This document shows, piece after piece, positions 7,796 through 16,800 of a stretch of DNA of 34,952 nt. The DNA comes from Flavobacteriaceae bacterium (lineage in GTDB: Bacteria > Bacteroidota > Bacteroidia > Flavobacteriales > Flavobacteriaceae). The DNA is taken from the NCBI GenBank assembly GCA_947379965.1, contig CANCPC010000019.1, forward strand, positions 1 to 34,952. The letters run 5' to 3'. The translations under genes and the position numbers were made by a program. The stretch's first letter is position 1. Each line of letters opens with the position of its first letter. The notes under the pieces were generated by a model. The model worked only from the letters and a program-made list of their open reading frames with translations, made no database searches and was not told where the DNA came from.

Positions 7796-8782
7796 ATGGT
7801 TTTAGTCACAGGAGGAACGGGATTAGTTGGCGCACATTTACTACTTCATTTAATTGAAAATGAAGAAAACGTTCGTGCCATTTATCGAAATGCGGCAAAT
7901 ATCAAAAAAACAAAGGATCTTTTTTTACTTTACAAAAAAGAATCACTTTTCGAAAAAATAAATTGGGTTCAAGCTGATATTATTGATATTCCGTCTTTAG
8001 AAATTGCTTTCGAAAACATAGATTATGTCTATCATTGCGCAGCTTTGATTTCGTTTGACCCCAATGACGAAGCTATAATTCGAAAAATAAATATCGAGGG
8101 AACCGCTAATATTGTCAATTTTTGCATTGACAAATCCATAAAAAAACTCTGTTTTGTTAGTTCAATTGCCGCTCTTGGCGATTTGAAAGAACATGAAAAA
8201 AGCATTACCGAAGAAACCGAATGGAATCCAGAAAAAGCACATAGCGATTATGCCATTTCTAAATATGGTGCCGAAATGGAAATTTGGCGTGGTAAACAAG
8301 AAGGAATAAACGCGGTAATTGTAAATCCTGGAGTTATAATTGGACCTGGTTTTATGGAACAAGGCAGTGGGAGACTTATTAAAAAGATACAAAATGGCAT
8401 GCCTTTTTATACCAAAGGAAATACGGGTTTTATTGCCGTTACTGATGTTGTCAAAATTATGGTTGACTTGGTAAAAAGGGATGCCAAAAACGAACGATTT
8501 GTTCTAATAGCTGAAAACATTTCTTTCAGAGACTTTTTCAATACTATTGCAGCGGCATCAAAAATAAAAGCACCTTTAATTTATTTAAGTCCATTTATAA
8601 TGGAGATTCTATGGCGTATTGACTGGGTTTTTTCTACTATTTTTAGAACCAAAAGAAACATAGATAGCTTAACAGCAAGAGCTTCTTTTTGTGATACTAT
8701 ATATTCAAATGAAAAAATTAAAAACACTTTAGGATTCGAATTTAAATCAATTAATCAATATGTAAATGAAATTATAGACTAA
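7796..8782 (+). CDS. NAD(P)-dependent epimerase/dehydratase (extended SDR family)
   Basis: 328 residues. An N-terminal Rossmann fold has the nucleotide loop TGGTGLVGAHLL (residues 5-16). The catalytic Y152-x-x-x-K156 pair lies in YAISKYGAEME, with the upstream serine in LCFVSSIAALG. The VNPGVIIGPGF segment is typical of extended SDRs near dihydroflavonol reductases and 3-beta-HSD-like enzymes. The C-terminal third is more hydrophobic (PLIYLSPFIMEILWRIDW), which suggests membrane association or a lipid-like substrate. The substrate cannot be assigned from the sequence. The gene is convergent with the DUF4296 gene, whose stop lies 6 bases away. Confidence 0.85.
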   Translation: MVLVTGGTGLVGAHLLLHLIENEENVRAIYRNAANIKKTKDLFLLYKKESLFEKINWVQADIIDIPSLEIAFENIDYVYHCAALISFDPNDEAIIRKINIEGTANIVNFCIDKSIKKLCFVSSIAALGDLKEHEKSITEETEWNPEKAHSDYAISKYGAEMEIWRGKQEGINAVIVNPGVIIGPGFMEQGSGRLIKKIQNGMPFYTKGNTGFIAVTDVVKIMVDLVKRDAKNERFVLIAENISFRDFFNTIAAASKIKAPLIYLSPFIMEILWRIDWVFSTIFRTKRNIDSLTARASFCDTIYSNEKIKNTLGFEFKSINQYVNEIID

Positions 8783-8788
8783 CACCCT

Positions 8789-9229
8789 TTATTTTCTTCC
8801 TTTGATTTTTTTTATTGAATCCTCTACCCTTTTAGCCATAAGTTTTTCTTTGGCTGCTTTTTTAGCTTCGCTTTTTTTTGTTTCTATCTTAACTAAAGCC
8901 TCAGTAGACTTCATATTCTTATCTATACGCGTTTTCACTTCTTCATACATCAACTGATAATCCTTATAATCAGCAGAATAGTATAAGTTATTTTGTACAA
9001 ACTGAATACTATCTATTTTATATTTATTGTAGACATATTGTTTTGAGTTTATTTTGTATTTCTCTAATGAACTTGGATTCTGATTTTTTATAGCTTCCAA
9101 AATCGATAAATCATACATAATATTCAACATTTTCCCTCTTTCAATTAGATGATCTGGAGTTTTGACAATGTCTTTTTTACAACTGTTTAGAAGTGTAAAA
9201 AGAATAAATAATAAAACTATTTTTTTCAT
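8789..9229 (-). CDS. DUF4296-family lipoprotein
   Basis: 146 residues. A lipoprotein signal peptide ends in the lipobox LNSC with Cys17, so the mature protein is anchored in an envelope membrane. The body is helical and charged (ERGKMLNIMYDLSILEAI near the start, a Lys/Glu-rich tail from residue 115), as in the DUF4296 family of Bacteroidota lipoproteins, whose function I do not know. It is the last gene of an apparent operon with the glycosyltransferase and dihydroorotase genes (10-base gaps), although its role need not be related to theirs. Confidence 0.78.
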   Translation of the reverse strand: MKKIVLLFILFTLLNSCKKDIVKTPDHLIERGKMLNIMYDLSILEAIKNQNPSSLEKYKINSKQYVYNKYKIDSIQFVQNNLYYSADYKDYQLMYEEVKTRIDKNMKSTEALVKIETKKSEAKKAAKEKLMAKRVEDSIKKIKGRK

Positions 9230-9239
9230 TTTTTAGAGT

Positions 9240-10580
9240 TTATCTATCAAATAACAAACGTTTCCCGGCGCGAATATCTTTTACTTTAAATGCAGAATAA
9301 ACTAATTGACCGTTTACCAAAGTATGCGTAATTCTAGATTTAAAAGTAAAACCTTCGAAAGGCGACCATCCACATTTAGCTAGGATATTCTCTTTTTTCA
9401 CACTCCATGGCAAACCTGGATTGACGATTGCTAAATCGGCAAAATAACCCACTTTTATGAATCCTCGCTTTTCAATTTTAAAAATCTTGGCGGGATTATG
9501 ACACATCTTTTCGACGATTTTCTCAACACTTATTTTTCCTTGGTGGTGGGCTTCAAACATAGCTATAACGGCATGTTGAACAAGTGGACCTCCAGAAGGA
9601 GCTTTTAAATAAGATTGTTTTTTTTCTTCTAAAGTATGAGGGGCATGATCAGTTGCAATCACATCTATTCTTCCATCGTTCAAGGCTTTCCACAAAGCAC
9701 TTCGATCTTCGTCGGTCTTTACAGCTGGATTCCATTTTATCAAATTACCTTTAGTTGCGTAATCTTCATTGGTAAACCACAAATGATGAACACAAACTTC
9801 GGCAGTTATTTTCTTTTCTTCCAACGGAATTTTATTGGTAAATAAATCCATTTCTTTGGCAGTCGAAAGATGAAAAACATGCAATCTTGCCCCCGTTTTT
9901 TTAGCAAGAGCAACCGCTTTTGCTGAAGAAAAATAACAGGCTTCAGCACTGCGAATGAGGTGATGTACCGTTACCGGAATATCTTCGCCAAACTCAGCTT
10001 TGTATTTTTCAAGATTATTTTTTATGGTAGTTTCATCCTCACAATGCACGGCAATCAACATTGGTGTACTCGAAAATATTTTTTCTAAGACAACTTCATT
10101 ATCCACCAACATATTCCCTGTTGATGAACCTAAAAATATTTTTATTCCAGCAACATTTTTTGGGTTTGTTCTTAATACTTCCTCTAGATTGTCATTAGTA
10201 GCTCCCATCATAAACGAATAATTCGCATACGATTTCTGTGATGCAAGCTCATATTTTTCTTCAAGAATTTCCTGAGTTACCGCATTTGGAACTGTATTAG
10301 GTTGCTCAATAAAAGAGGTAATTCCTCCTGCAACTGCAGATCTAGATTCCGATTCAATATCGCCTTTATGTGTTAGTCCTGGTTCTCTAAAGTGAACTTG
10401 ATCGTCAATGGCTCCAGGAATTAAATAGTTCCCTTCGGCATCAATAATGGTACATGTTGATGATTTTGCACTAATACTTTCTGAAATTTCAACAATTAAG
10501 TCGTTTTCAATTAAAACATCCCCTTCAAAAATAGTTCCTTCGTTTACTATTTTGGCATTCTTTATTAAAACCTTATTCAT
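9240..10580 (-). CDS. pyrC: Dihydroorotase (class I-like)
   Basis: 446-residue metal-dependent amidohydrolase that interconverts carbamoyl-aspartate and dihydroorotate, the third step of pyrimidine synthesis. The family motif is D59-D-Q-V-H-F-R-E-P-G68, VHCED and HVFHLST supply further metal-binding His residues, and the catalytic D311-H-A-P-H is present. The first His of the canonical H-x-H metal pair is Gln61 here, while His63 is kept. A KIFLGSSTG segment has the lysine position that is carboxylated in related hydantoinases. I believe the Gln form is shared by many Bacteroidota dihydroorotases, so it is probably functional, but that is recollection. The gene is the middle one of a tight operon. 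Confidence 0.9.
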   Translation of the reverse strand: MNKVLIKNAKIVNEGTIFEGDVLIENDLIVEISESISAKSSTCTIIDAEGNYLIPGAIDDQVHFREPGLTHKGDIESESRSAVAGGITSFIEQPNTVPNAVTQEILEEKYELASQKSYANYSFMMGATNDNLEEVLRTNPKNVAGIKIFLGSSTGNMLVDNEVVLEKIFSSTPMLIAVHCEDETTIKNNLEKYKAEFGEDIPVTVHHLIRSAEACYFSSAKAVALAKKTGARLHVFHLSTAKEMDLFTNKIPLEEKKITAEVCVHHLWFTNEDYATKGNLIKWNPAVKTDEDRSALWKALNDGRIDVIATDHAPHTLEEKKQSYLKAPSGGPLVQHAVIAMFEAHHQGKISVEKIVEKMCHNPAKIFKIEKRGFIKVGYFADLAIVNPGLPWSVKKENILAKCGWSPFEGFTFKSRITHTLVNGQLVYSAFKVKDIRAGKRLLFDR

Positions 10581-10590
10581 GGTGTTTTTT

Positions 10591-11316
10591 TTATAAGGCG
10601 TTAAATAACTTTCTTAAACGGAGTGAAATAACTCCTAAAACTGCTTCTTTAAAAATGGCACTACTCATTTTTGATTGTCCTTTGGTTCTATCTGTAAAAA
10701 TTATTGGAACCTCAACAATTTGAAATTTTTTACAAAAAGTTCTGTATTTCATTTCAATTTGAAAGGCATAACCAACAAATTTGATTTTATCAATGTTAAT
10801 TCCTTCTAGCACTTCTTTTTTATAACATATAAAACCTGCTGTGGCATCATGTATTTTCATTCCTGTAATAAAACGAACATATACAGAGGCAAAATAAGAC
10901 ATCAAAACTCGACTCAATGGCCAGTTTACAACATTTACACCTGTTACATAGCGAGAACCAATCGCTAAATCGGCACCTCCAAAATGGCAGGCATTATACA
11001 GGTTTTCAAGATCATGAGGATTATGTGAAAAATCGGCGTCCATTTCAAAAATAAATTCATATTTATTTTCTAATGCCCATCTAAAACCATGCACATAAGC
11101 GGTTCCTAAACCTAATTTCCCTGCTCGTTTTTCTATGAATAATCTTCCTTCAAATTCAGATTGAAGCTGAATAACTTTTTCTGCTGTTTTATCTGGCGAA
11201 TTGTCATCAATAATAAGAACATGAAAGGGTTTATGTTGCGAAAGCACCGCTCTTATTATGCTTTCAATGTTTTCAATTTCGTTATAGGTTGGAATTATAA
11301 CAATGCAATCGTTCAT
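10591..11316 (-). CDS. Polyprenol-phosphate mannosyltransferase-like glycosyltransferase (GT2, Dpm1-like)
   Basis: 241-residue soluble GT2 enzyme. It has VIIPTYNEIENIE, IIDDNSPD at 35-42, and the metal/nucleotide-sugar motif M92-D-A-D-F-S-H-N-P100, then GSRYVTGVNVVNWP and RTKGQSKM, matching the dolichol/polyprenol-phosphate mannose synthase group. It would transfer mannose or another sugar from a nucleotide donor to a lipid phosphate at the inner membrane for later glycosylation. No C-terminal membrane anchor is present, so it is the short Dpm1-like form. It is the first gene of the operon with dihydroorotase and the DUF4296 gene, with a good promoter just upstream. The exact sugar is not determined. 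Confidence 0.88.
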   Translation of the reverse strand: MNDCIVIIPTYNEIENIESIIRAVLSQHKPFHVLIIDDNSPDKTAEKVIQLQSEFEGRLFIEKRAGKLGLGTAYVHGFRWALENKYEFIFEMDADFSHNPHDLENLYNACHFGGADLAIGSRYVTGVNVVNWPLSRVLMSYFASVYVRFITGMKIHDATAGFICYKKEVLEGINIDKIKFVGYAFQIEMKYRTFCKKFQIVEVPIIFTDRTKGQSKMSSAIFKEAVLGVISLRLRKLFNAL

Positions 11317-11335
11317 ATTTCGAGTAATTTCAACA

Positions 11336-11368
11336 CAAAAGTAAACTTTTTATACGATTTGATTCCAA
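11336..11368 (-). promoter_or_regulatory. Promoter of the glycosyltransferase-pyrC-DUF4296 operon
   Basis: On the minus strand TACTTTTG (11343-11336) is a perfect -7 box, and TTG (11368-11366) lies 22 bases upstream, within the usual spacing for a Bacteroidota -33/-7 pair. The leader before the ATG at 11316 is short, about 13 bases. Confidence 0.55.
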
Positions 11369-11420
11369 CTAAAATAATATTTGTTGTTTTTAAAGCAATA
11401 AGGTATCGCAATACATCACC

Positions 11421-11428
11421 TATATTTG
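11421..11428 (+). promoter_or_regulatory. -7 promoter box upstream of the DUF4271 gene
   Basis: TATATTTG is a perfect match, giving a leader of about 70-75 bases before the ATG at 11508. A weaker box (TAATTTTA, 11492-11499) lies closer to the gene. Confidence 0.4.
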
Positions 11429-11507
11429 CATCTATAATTGTATAATTTTTAAAATGAAATCTTAATGAAAAGTAATCAAATAAAAAAATATTAATTTTAC
11501 ATCCAAT

Positions 11508-12179
11508 ATGAGTGAAAATATACTACATCCTAGGATAATTGAAAATCAAGAATGGGCAGCAATCTTATTTATATTAGCTTTTGCGATTATTGCTTTAACT
11601 AAATCTGTATTCGAGAATCGATATGCTGATTTTATAAAATTGCTTTTTTCAGATAAGTATACAAAAGTATATCGAGATAGCATTCATCTGAAAAGTGGTT
11701 TTACAATTTCGTTATTTTTGGTTCAAATTATTTCCTTTGCGTTTTTTATTCAACTTACGATGTCGCATTTTGGTTATGCGTCAAAAACAGATTGGATTCA
11801 GTTTGTTCAAATAACTAATTTTCTTGTGTTTTTTATTTTATCAAAGTTTTTAATCGAGAAAATTATCGCAACAGCGTTCAATATGGATGAGTTTGTAGAC
11901 CAATTTATTCTTCAAAAAATTACCTACAGATGTTATATTGGATTATTTATACTGCCAATCAACCTTTTTATTTTCTACAATGACGTAATTTCAAGGACCG
12001 TTTTAATTATTATTATTGGTTTAATACTGATTATTAATGTCCTAACTTACCTAATATCAATAAAAAATTATCAAAATTTAATATTCAGTAAGATGTTTTA
12101 TTTTATTTTGTATCTTTGCGCTCTTGAAATAGCACCATATTATTTCATGTATTATTGGTTTACAAAAGGGATTGCTTAG
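11508..12179 (+). CDS. DUF4271-family integral membrane protein
   Basis: 223 residues with about five or six hydrophobic helices (near 20-37, 66-86, 103-120, 140-158, 165-188 and 196-214) and short charged loops. The pattern, including SVFENRYADFIKLLFSDKY near residues 35-53 and the Tyr-rich end, matches the DUF4271 family of Bacteroidota membrane proteins. No function is known to me. It is followed 13 bases later by hemD on the same strand, so the two are probably co-transcribed. The TATCTTTG at 12111-12118 inside its 3' end is a possible internal promoter for hemD. Confidence 0.78.
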   Translation: MSENILHPRIIENQEWAAILFILAFAIIALTKSVFENRYADFIKLLFSDKYTKVYRDSIHLKSGFTISLFLVQIISFAFFIQLTMSHFGYASKTDWIQFVQITNFLVFFILSKFLIEKIIATAFNMDEFVDQFILQKITYRCYIGLFILPINLFIFYNDVISRTVLIIIIGLILIINVLTYLISIKNYQNLIFSKMFYFILYLCALEIAPYYFMYYWFTKGIA

Positions 12180-12192
12180 AAAATATTAGATT

Positions 12193-12942
12193 ATGAAAGT
12201 GAAAACAATTTTGGTGTCACAACCAGAGCCTAAAGTAGAAAATTCGCCTTACTTTGAGCTTCAAAACAAACATAAAGTTAAAATTGATTTCAGACCTTTT
12301 ATCCACGTAGAAGGAGTAAATGCAAAGGAAATCAGACTTCAAAAAATTGATATTAACAATTACACTGCGATTATATTAACAAGCAAAAATGCTGTGGATC
12401 ACTTTTTTAGGGTTGCAGAAGAAATGCGGTATAAAGTTCCAGAAGGATTGAAATATTTTTGCCAATCGGAAGCAGTTGCTTTCTATTTGCAAAAATATGT
12501 CGTGTATCGTAAGCGAAAAATATATGTAGGGCCTAAAGACTTTGCTGATTTATCGCCATTAATAAAAAAATATAAAGACGAAAAATTCTTGCTTCCTGCT
12601 TCGGATCAACTAAATCCAGAAGCTCCAATTACCTTAAATAACCTTAAAGTAGATTGGACACAAGCAATTTTTTATAAAACAGTTATGAGTGACTTGTCGG
12701 ATTTAGCAGACGTATATTATGATGTTTTGGCTTTCTTTAGTCCTACTGGGATTAAATCATTGTTTATGAATTTTCCAGATTTTAAACAAAATCAAACAAG
12801 AATCGCCGTGTTTGGTAGTTCTACTCAAAAAGAAGCTTTAGAGCATGGTTTGAGAGTTGATATTCTTGCTCCTACACAAGAGACACCCTCAATGACAATG
12901 GCATTGGAAAAATACATAGCAGAAGCGAATAAAGGAAAATAA
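12193..12942 (+). CDS. hemD: Uroporphyrinogen-III synthase-like protein
   Basis: 249 residues with the HemD two-domain pattern: VKTILVSQPEPKVENSPYF at the start, ILTSKNAVDHFF near residue 60, then YVGPKDFADL, and a second-domain motif DVLAFFSPTGIKSLF and IAVFGSSTQKEALEHGL. Uroporphyrinogen-III synthase closes and inverts ring D of hydroxymethylbilane in tetrapyrrole synthesis. HemD sequences are very divergent, so the call rests on domain order and on the S/T-P-T-G-I-x-S-L motif. The unit ends at a strong terminator. No other heme genes are in the window. Confidence 0.82.
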   Translation: MKVKTILVSQPEPKVENSPYFELQNKHKVKIDFRPFIHVEGVNAKEIRLQKIDINNYTAIILTSKNAVDHFFRVAEEMRYKVPEGLKYFCQSEAVAFYLQKYVVYRKRKIYVGPKDFADLSPLIKKYKDEKFLLPASDQLNPEAPITLNNLKVDWTQAIFYKTVMSDLSDLADVYYDVLAFFSPTGIKSLFMNFPDFKQNQTRIAVFGSSTQKEALEHGLRVDILAPTQETPSMTMALEKYIAEANKGK

Positions 12943-12964
12943 ATTCAAATTCTTTCTAAAATAA

Positions 12965-13007
12965 AAAATCCACTTCAATACATATAGATTGAAGTGGATT
13001 TTGTTTT
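12965..13007. terminator. Bidirectional intrinsic terminator between hemD and the zinc peptidase gene
   Basis: A 15-bp perfect stem (12965-12979 with 12988-13002) around an 8-base loop, with T-rich tails on both strands. It serves hemD on the plus strand and the peptidase gene on the minus strand. Confidence 0.88.
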
Positions 13008-13023
13008 ATAAAGTATTGCCTGT

Positions 13024-13695
13024 TTATCTTCGATTATTAAATATCGAGATATAATACAACAAAGTAGCGATCGATCCTAAAGCGGCAACCACATAGGTTC
13101 TTGCAGCCCATTTTAAGGAATCTTTTGCACCTGCTTGTTCTTCTTGAGTAAGCATGTTTTTGTTTTCTAACCAAGCCAATGCACGATTACTAGCATCATA
13201 TTCTACCGGCAAAGTGATAATCGAAAATAAAGTTGTAGCAGCAAAAACTACAATTCCTACCAACAATAATTGTGGGAAGGTGCGTAACATCAAGATACCG
13301 GCAATCAAAATCCATTGCATGTAAGACGATGCAACATTCACGACCGGAACTAAACTAGAGCGCATGGCTAGCCATTGATAAGCTGTTGCATGTTGCACGG
13401 CGTGACCACATTCGTGAGCAGCAACAGCGGCTGCAGCTGCATTTCGTTGATTAAAAACAGCTTCACTTAAATTAACCGTTTTGTCTGTTGGGTTGTAATG
13501 ATCTGTTAATTGACCTTCAACCGAAATCACTTTTACATCACTAATTCCGTGATCGGCAAGCATTTTCTCGGCAATTTCTTGTCCGGACATTCCATTTCGC
13601 AATTGCAAATTAGAGTATTTTTCAAATTTACTTTTTAATCTTGAGCTCACTAACCAGCTCACAAGCATAATTAAACCTGCTAATATCAAATACAT
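13024..13695 (-). CDS. Membrane-anchored neutral zinc metallopeptidase (YugP-like, PF04298)
   Basis: 223 residues. An N-terminal transmembrane helix (1-18) is followed by a region with GMSGQEIAEKML and H-Y-N-P-T-D-K-T-V-N-L (66-76), then the zinc-protease motif H94-E-C-G-H98 in AAHECGHAVQHA, then hydrophobic segments near 117-158 and 200-218. This matches the family of B. subtilis YugP, a putative membrane zinc peptidase whose substrate is not established. The active-site motif is intact. The gene ends at the shared terminator with hemD and is separated from leuS by 172 bases. Confidence 0.87.
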   Translation of the reverse strand: MYLILAGLIMLVSWLVSSRLKSKFEKYSNLQLRNGMSGQEIAEKMLADHGISDVKVISVEGQLTDHYNPTDKTVNLSEAVFNQRNAAAAAVAAHECGHAVQHATAYQWLAMRSSLVPVVNVASSYMQWILIAGILMLRTFPQLLLVGIVVFAATTLFSIITLPVEYDASNRALAWLENKNMLTQEEQAGAKDSLKWAARTYVVAALGSIATLLYYISIFNNRR

Positions 13696-13808
13696 AATTT
13701 CTATTTTAGAATATTAATTTACAATACGATATCAAATTTTAAGCCAAATTTTCGAATGCCAATTTGGCATTATAGTTTGTTGTAAATTCTGTGGTTTGTT
13801 GTAGTTGT

Positions 13809-13854
13809 AGTAGAGACGCTCAGTAGAGACGCACTGCTGTGCGTCTCTACTGAG
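13809..13854. repeat. Perfect 16-bp palindrome (REP-like) with an adjoining partial copy
   Basis: The arm CTCAGTAGAGACGCAC (13819-13834) and its exact complement (13839-13854) enclose the 4-base loop TGCT. The 11-base word AGTAGAGACGC is repeated just before, at 13809-13819, 13 bases out of phase. The GC-rich arms contrast with the AT-rich surroundings, and no T-tract follows in either direction. It lies 14 bases past the leuS stop codon. It resembles dispersed extragenic palindromes rather than an ordinary terminator, though it could also protect the leuS mRNA 3' end. Confidence 0.7.
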
Positions 13855-13867
13855 AATGCGTTAACAT

Positions 13868-16800
13868 TTACCCAACTAAATTAATTACTTTTCCTGGAAC
13901 AATAATTATTTTATTTGGTGTTTTTCCGTCCAATTGTTTTAGGGTTCTTTCATCTTTCATGATGATTTCCTCGATTTGTTCTTTGGATAAATCCAAAGAC
14001 AATTCAATAGTAAAACGCATTTTTCCGTTGAAAGAAACTGGATATTCTTTGCTGCTTTCTACCAAATGTTTTTCGTCTAAAACAGGAAACGGTTCTTGTG
14101 AAATTCCTTTGTAATCTTTTAATTCTTCAATTTTTAAATCTTTTAATTGCAACCATAATTCCTCCGCAATATGCGGCGCATAAGACGAAATCAAAACCGT
14201 TAACGGTTCTAAAATCGTTCTTTCGTGACAATTTTGGGTCGACAATTCATTCACACAAATCATAAACTGTGAAACCGAAGTATTAAAAGAGAATCCTTCG
14301 ATATCTTCTGCTACTTTTTTGATGGTTTTATGCAAGGATTTCAAGCTATCTTTTGACGGTTCGTTATTGGTAACAATCAAACCATTATCATCAAAATACA
14401 AACGCCATAATTTTTTAAGGAAGCCAAAAACTCCCGAAATTCCTGCCGTGTTCCAAGGTTTTGCTTGTTCCAAAGGTCCTAAAAACATTTCGTACAAACG
14501 CAAGGTATCGGCTCCGTATTCGTTACAAATATCATCAGGAGTTACCACATTGTATTTGGATTTCGACATTTTTTCGATTTCACGACCAACGATATATTTG
14601 CCATTTTCTTCAGCAATAAAAACTGCATCAGCATAATCTTCTCTCCAATTTTTGAAAGCTTCAATATCTAATTCGTCCGAAGTGTTTATCATTGATACAT
14701 CAACATGAATTGGCTGTACTTTTTGACCTTCCATTTTATTTTTTGAAACATACGTATTTGTACCTTCTAATCGATAAACAAAGGCGCTCATTCCCAAAAT
14801 CATTCCCTGATTAATCAGTTTTTTGAAAGGTTCTTCGGTGGGTGCAAAACCTTTGTCTTTTAGGAATTTATTCCAAAAACGAGAATACAATAAATGTCCG
14901 GTTGCGTGTTCGCTTCCGCCAATGTATAAATCTACGCTTTCCCAATATTTCAGTGCATCTTTACTTGCAAATTCACCGTCATTGTGCGCATCCATATAAC
15001 GCATCCAATACCAAGAACTTCCCGCCCAACCAGGCATGGTGTTCAATTCTAAGGGAAAAATAGTTTCATTATCGACCAAATTTGTATTGACAACTTGATT
15101 CGTTTTGGTATCCCAAGCCCAAACCAAAGCGTTTCCTAAAGGCGGTTGTCCGTCTTCGGTTGGTAAGTATTTCTCCACTTCCGGCAACACGATTGGCAAG
15201 TGTTTAGCATCAATCATTTGCGGTAATCCATTTACATAAAATACCGGAAACGGTTCACCCCAATACCGTTGACGAGAGAAAACTGCATCGCGCAAACGGT
15301 AATTAATTTTACCTTTTCCTTGGTTTAACAGCTCTAATTCAGCAATTACTTTTTTGGTTGCTTCCTTATAATTCAATCCGTTTAAGAAATCAGAATTGGC
15401 AATTACCACATTATCTTTTGAACCGTATGCGGCTACAGAAATATCTACATTGGCAAAAATATTCTTGATTTCTTGCATTCCGTTTTGACCTTTGAAGAAA
15501 TTGGCAAAAGCATAATCTCTTTCGTCGCCACAAGGAACTGCCATAACAGCGCCCGTTCCGTAACCGGCAAGAACATAATCTCCAATCCAAACCGGTATGG
15601 GTTCTTTCGTAAAAGGATGTTCGGCATAAGCTCCGGTGAAAACTCCCGAAATGGTTTTTACATCGGCCATACGCTCTCTTTCGGAACGTTTTGAGGATGC
15701 AAAAATATATTCATTTACTTTGTCTATATTCTCCGAAGTTGTAATTTCTTGAACCAAAGGATGCTCTGGCGCCAGGGTCATAAACGTAACTCCAAAAATA
15801 GTGTCGGGACGCGTTGTGAAAACTTCAATAAAGATCCCCTCCCCAACCCTCCCCGAAGGAGAGGGAGCCGAAACTGGAAATGATTCTCTTACTATTAATT
15901 CATTTTGGATTTTATTTAAAACTCCTGATGTTTGTTCGTTCACCTCATCATTTGAAAAACGAATTACTTTAAAATTATACTTTTGTTCTAATTCTAAAGT
16001 TCTTTCATCATCAAGTTCAATCTGTTCTTCGGTATTATGATATTCTCCATCAACCTCAACGATTAATCTTTTTTCCAAACAAACAAAATCTACAATATAT
16101 TTTCCAATTAAATACTGTCTTCTAAAACGTACATCTAATTTTTCTCTACGTAAATTATCCCAAAGTAGCGCTTCTGACAACGTAGGTTCTTTGCGCATTT
16201 CTTTGGCATGAAGCAATAAATCTTTTGCTAGAAATGGATCACCTGATAAGTATTTTGGATCCGATTTTATTTTAGTTTCGGCTCCCCCTCCTTCGGAGGG
16301 GGTCGGGGGGAGGATATCAAACCTTACAATCGCTCCAACGGATTTTCCAATCCAGTTTCTCTGACTTTCTTTGAGGCTTTCGCTCCAATCAATCGTTTCT
16401 AGACCTTGCAACAAACGTTCCGCATAAGCCGAAATTCGCATACTCCATTGGGTCATTTTCTTGCGAATAACAGGAAAACCTCCACGTTCTGAAACACCGT
16501 TTACAATTTCGTCATTCGCCAAAACAGTCCCTAATCCTGGACACCAGTTTACTTCGGTTTCGGCTAAATAAGTCAGTCTGTATTGTAACAACACTTTTTG
16601 TTGATCTTCTGTCGAAAGTACTTTCCATTCGCTTGACGAAAAAACAAGAATATTGTCATCGCAAACCGCATTTATGTTTGCATTTCCTTCGTTTTCGAAA
16701 ACGGCAATCAAAGTTGAAATATCCTCGGCTTTGTCGCTGTTTTTATTGTACCAAGAATTGAATAATTGTATAAAAATCCATTGTGTATGTTTGTAATAAT

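Larger units (their letters stand above)
15836..16312 (-). mobile_element. In-frame protein-coding element with DUF559 domain, inserted in leuS
   Basis: 477 bp (159 codons), a multiple of three and open throughout in the leuS frame. It is bounded by imperfect inverted repeats, with a possible 3-bp target duplication (GAT on the plus strand at 15833-15835 and 16313-16315). The interior encodes a DUF559 domain at leuS residues about 331-442: a helical N-part with TLSEALLWDNLRRE, then RFRRQYLIGKYIVDFVC, IVEVDGEYH and FKVIRFSNDEV. DUF559 belongs to the PD-(D/E)XK nuclease group related to Vsr endonucleases. An internal ATG at 16198 (Met342) could start a free-standing protein. There is no transposase, so the DUF559 domain itself or a factor elsewhere would have to move it. 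Mobility is inference from structure. Confidence 0.75.

Noticed and set aside
13819..13854. Intrinsic terminator for leuS
   Set aside because: The stem is strong but no T-tract follows on the minus strand, unlike the three clear terminators in this window; a REP-like repeat fits better.
15801..16040. Plus-strand frame across the end of the DUF559 insert as an extra element gene
   Set aside because: It is the complement of the insert; the minus-strand DUF559 reading has the recognisable family motifs and the plus-strand one has none.
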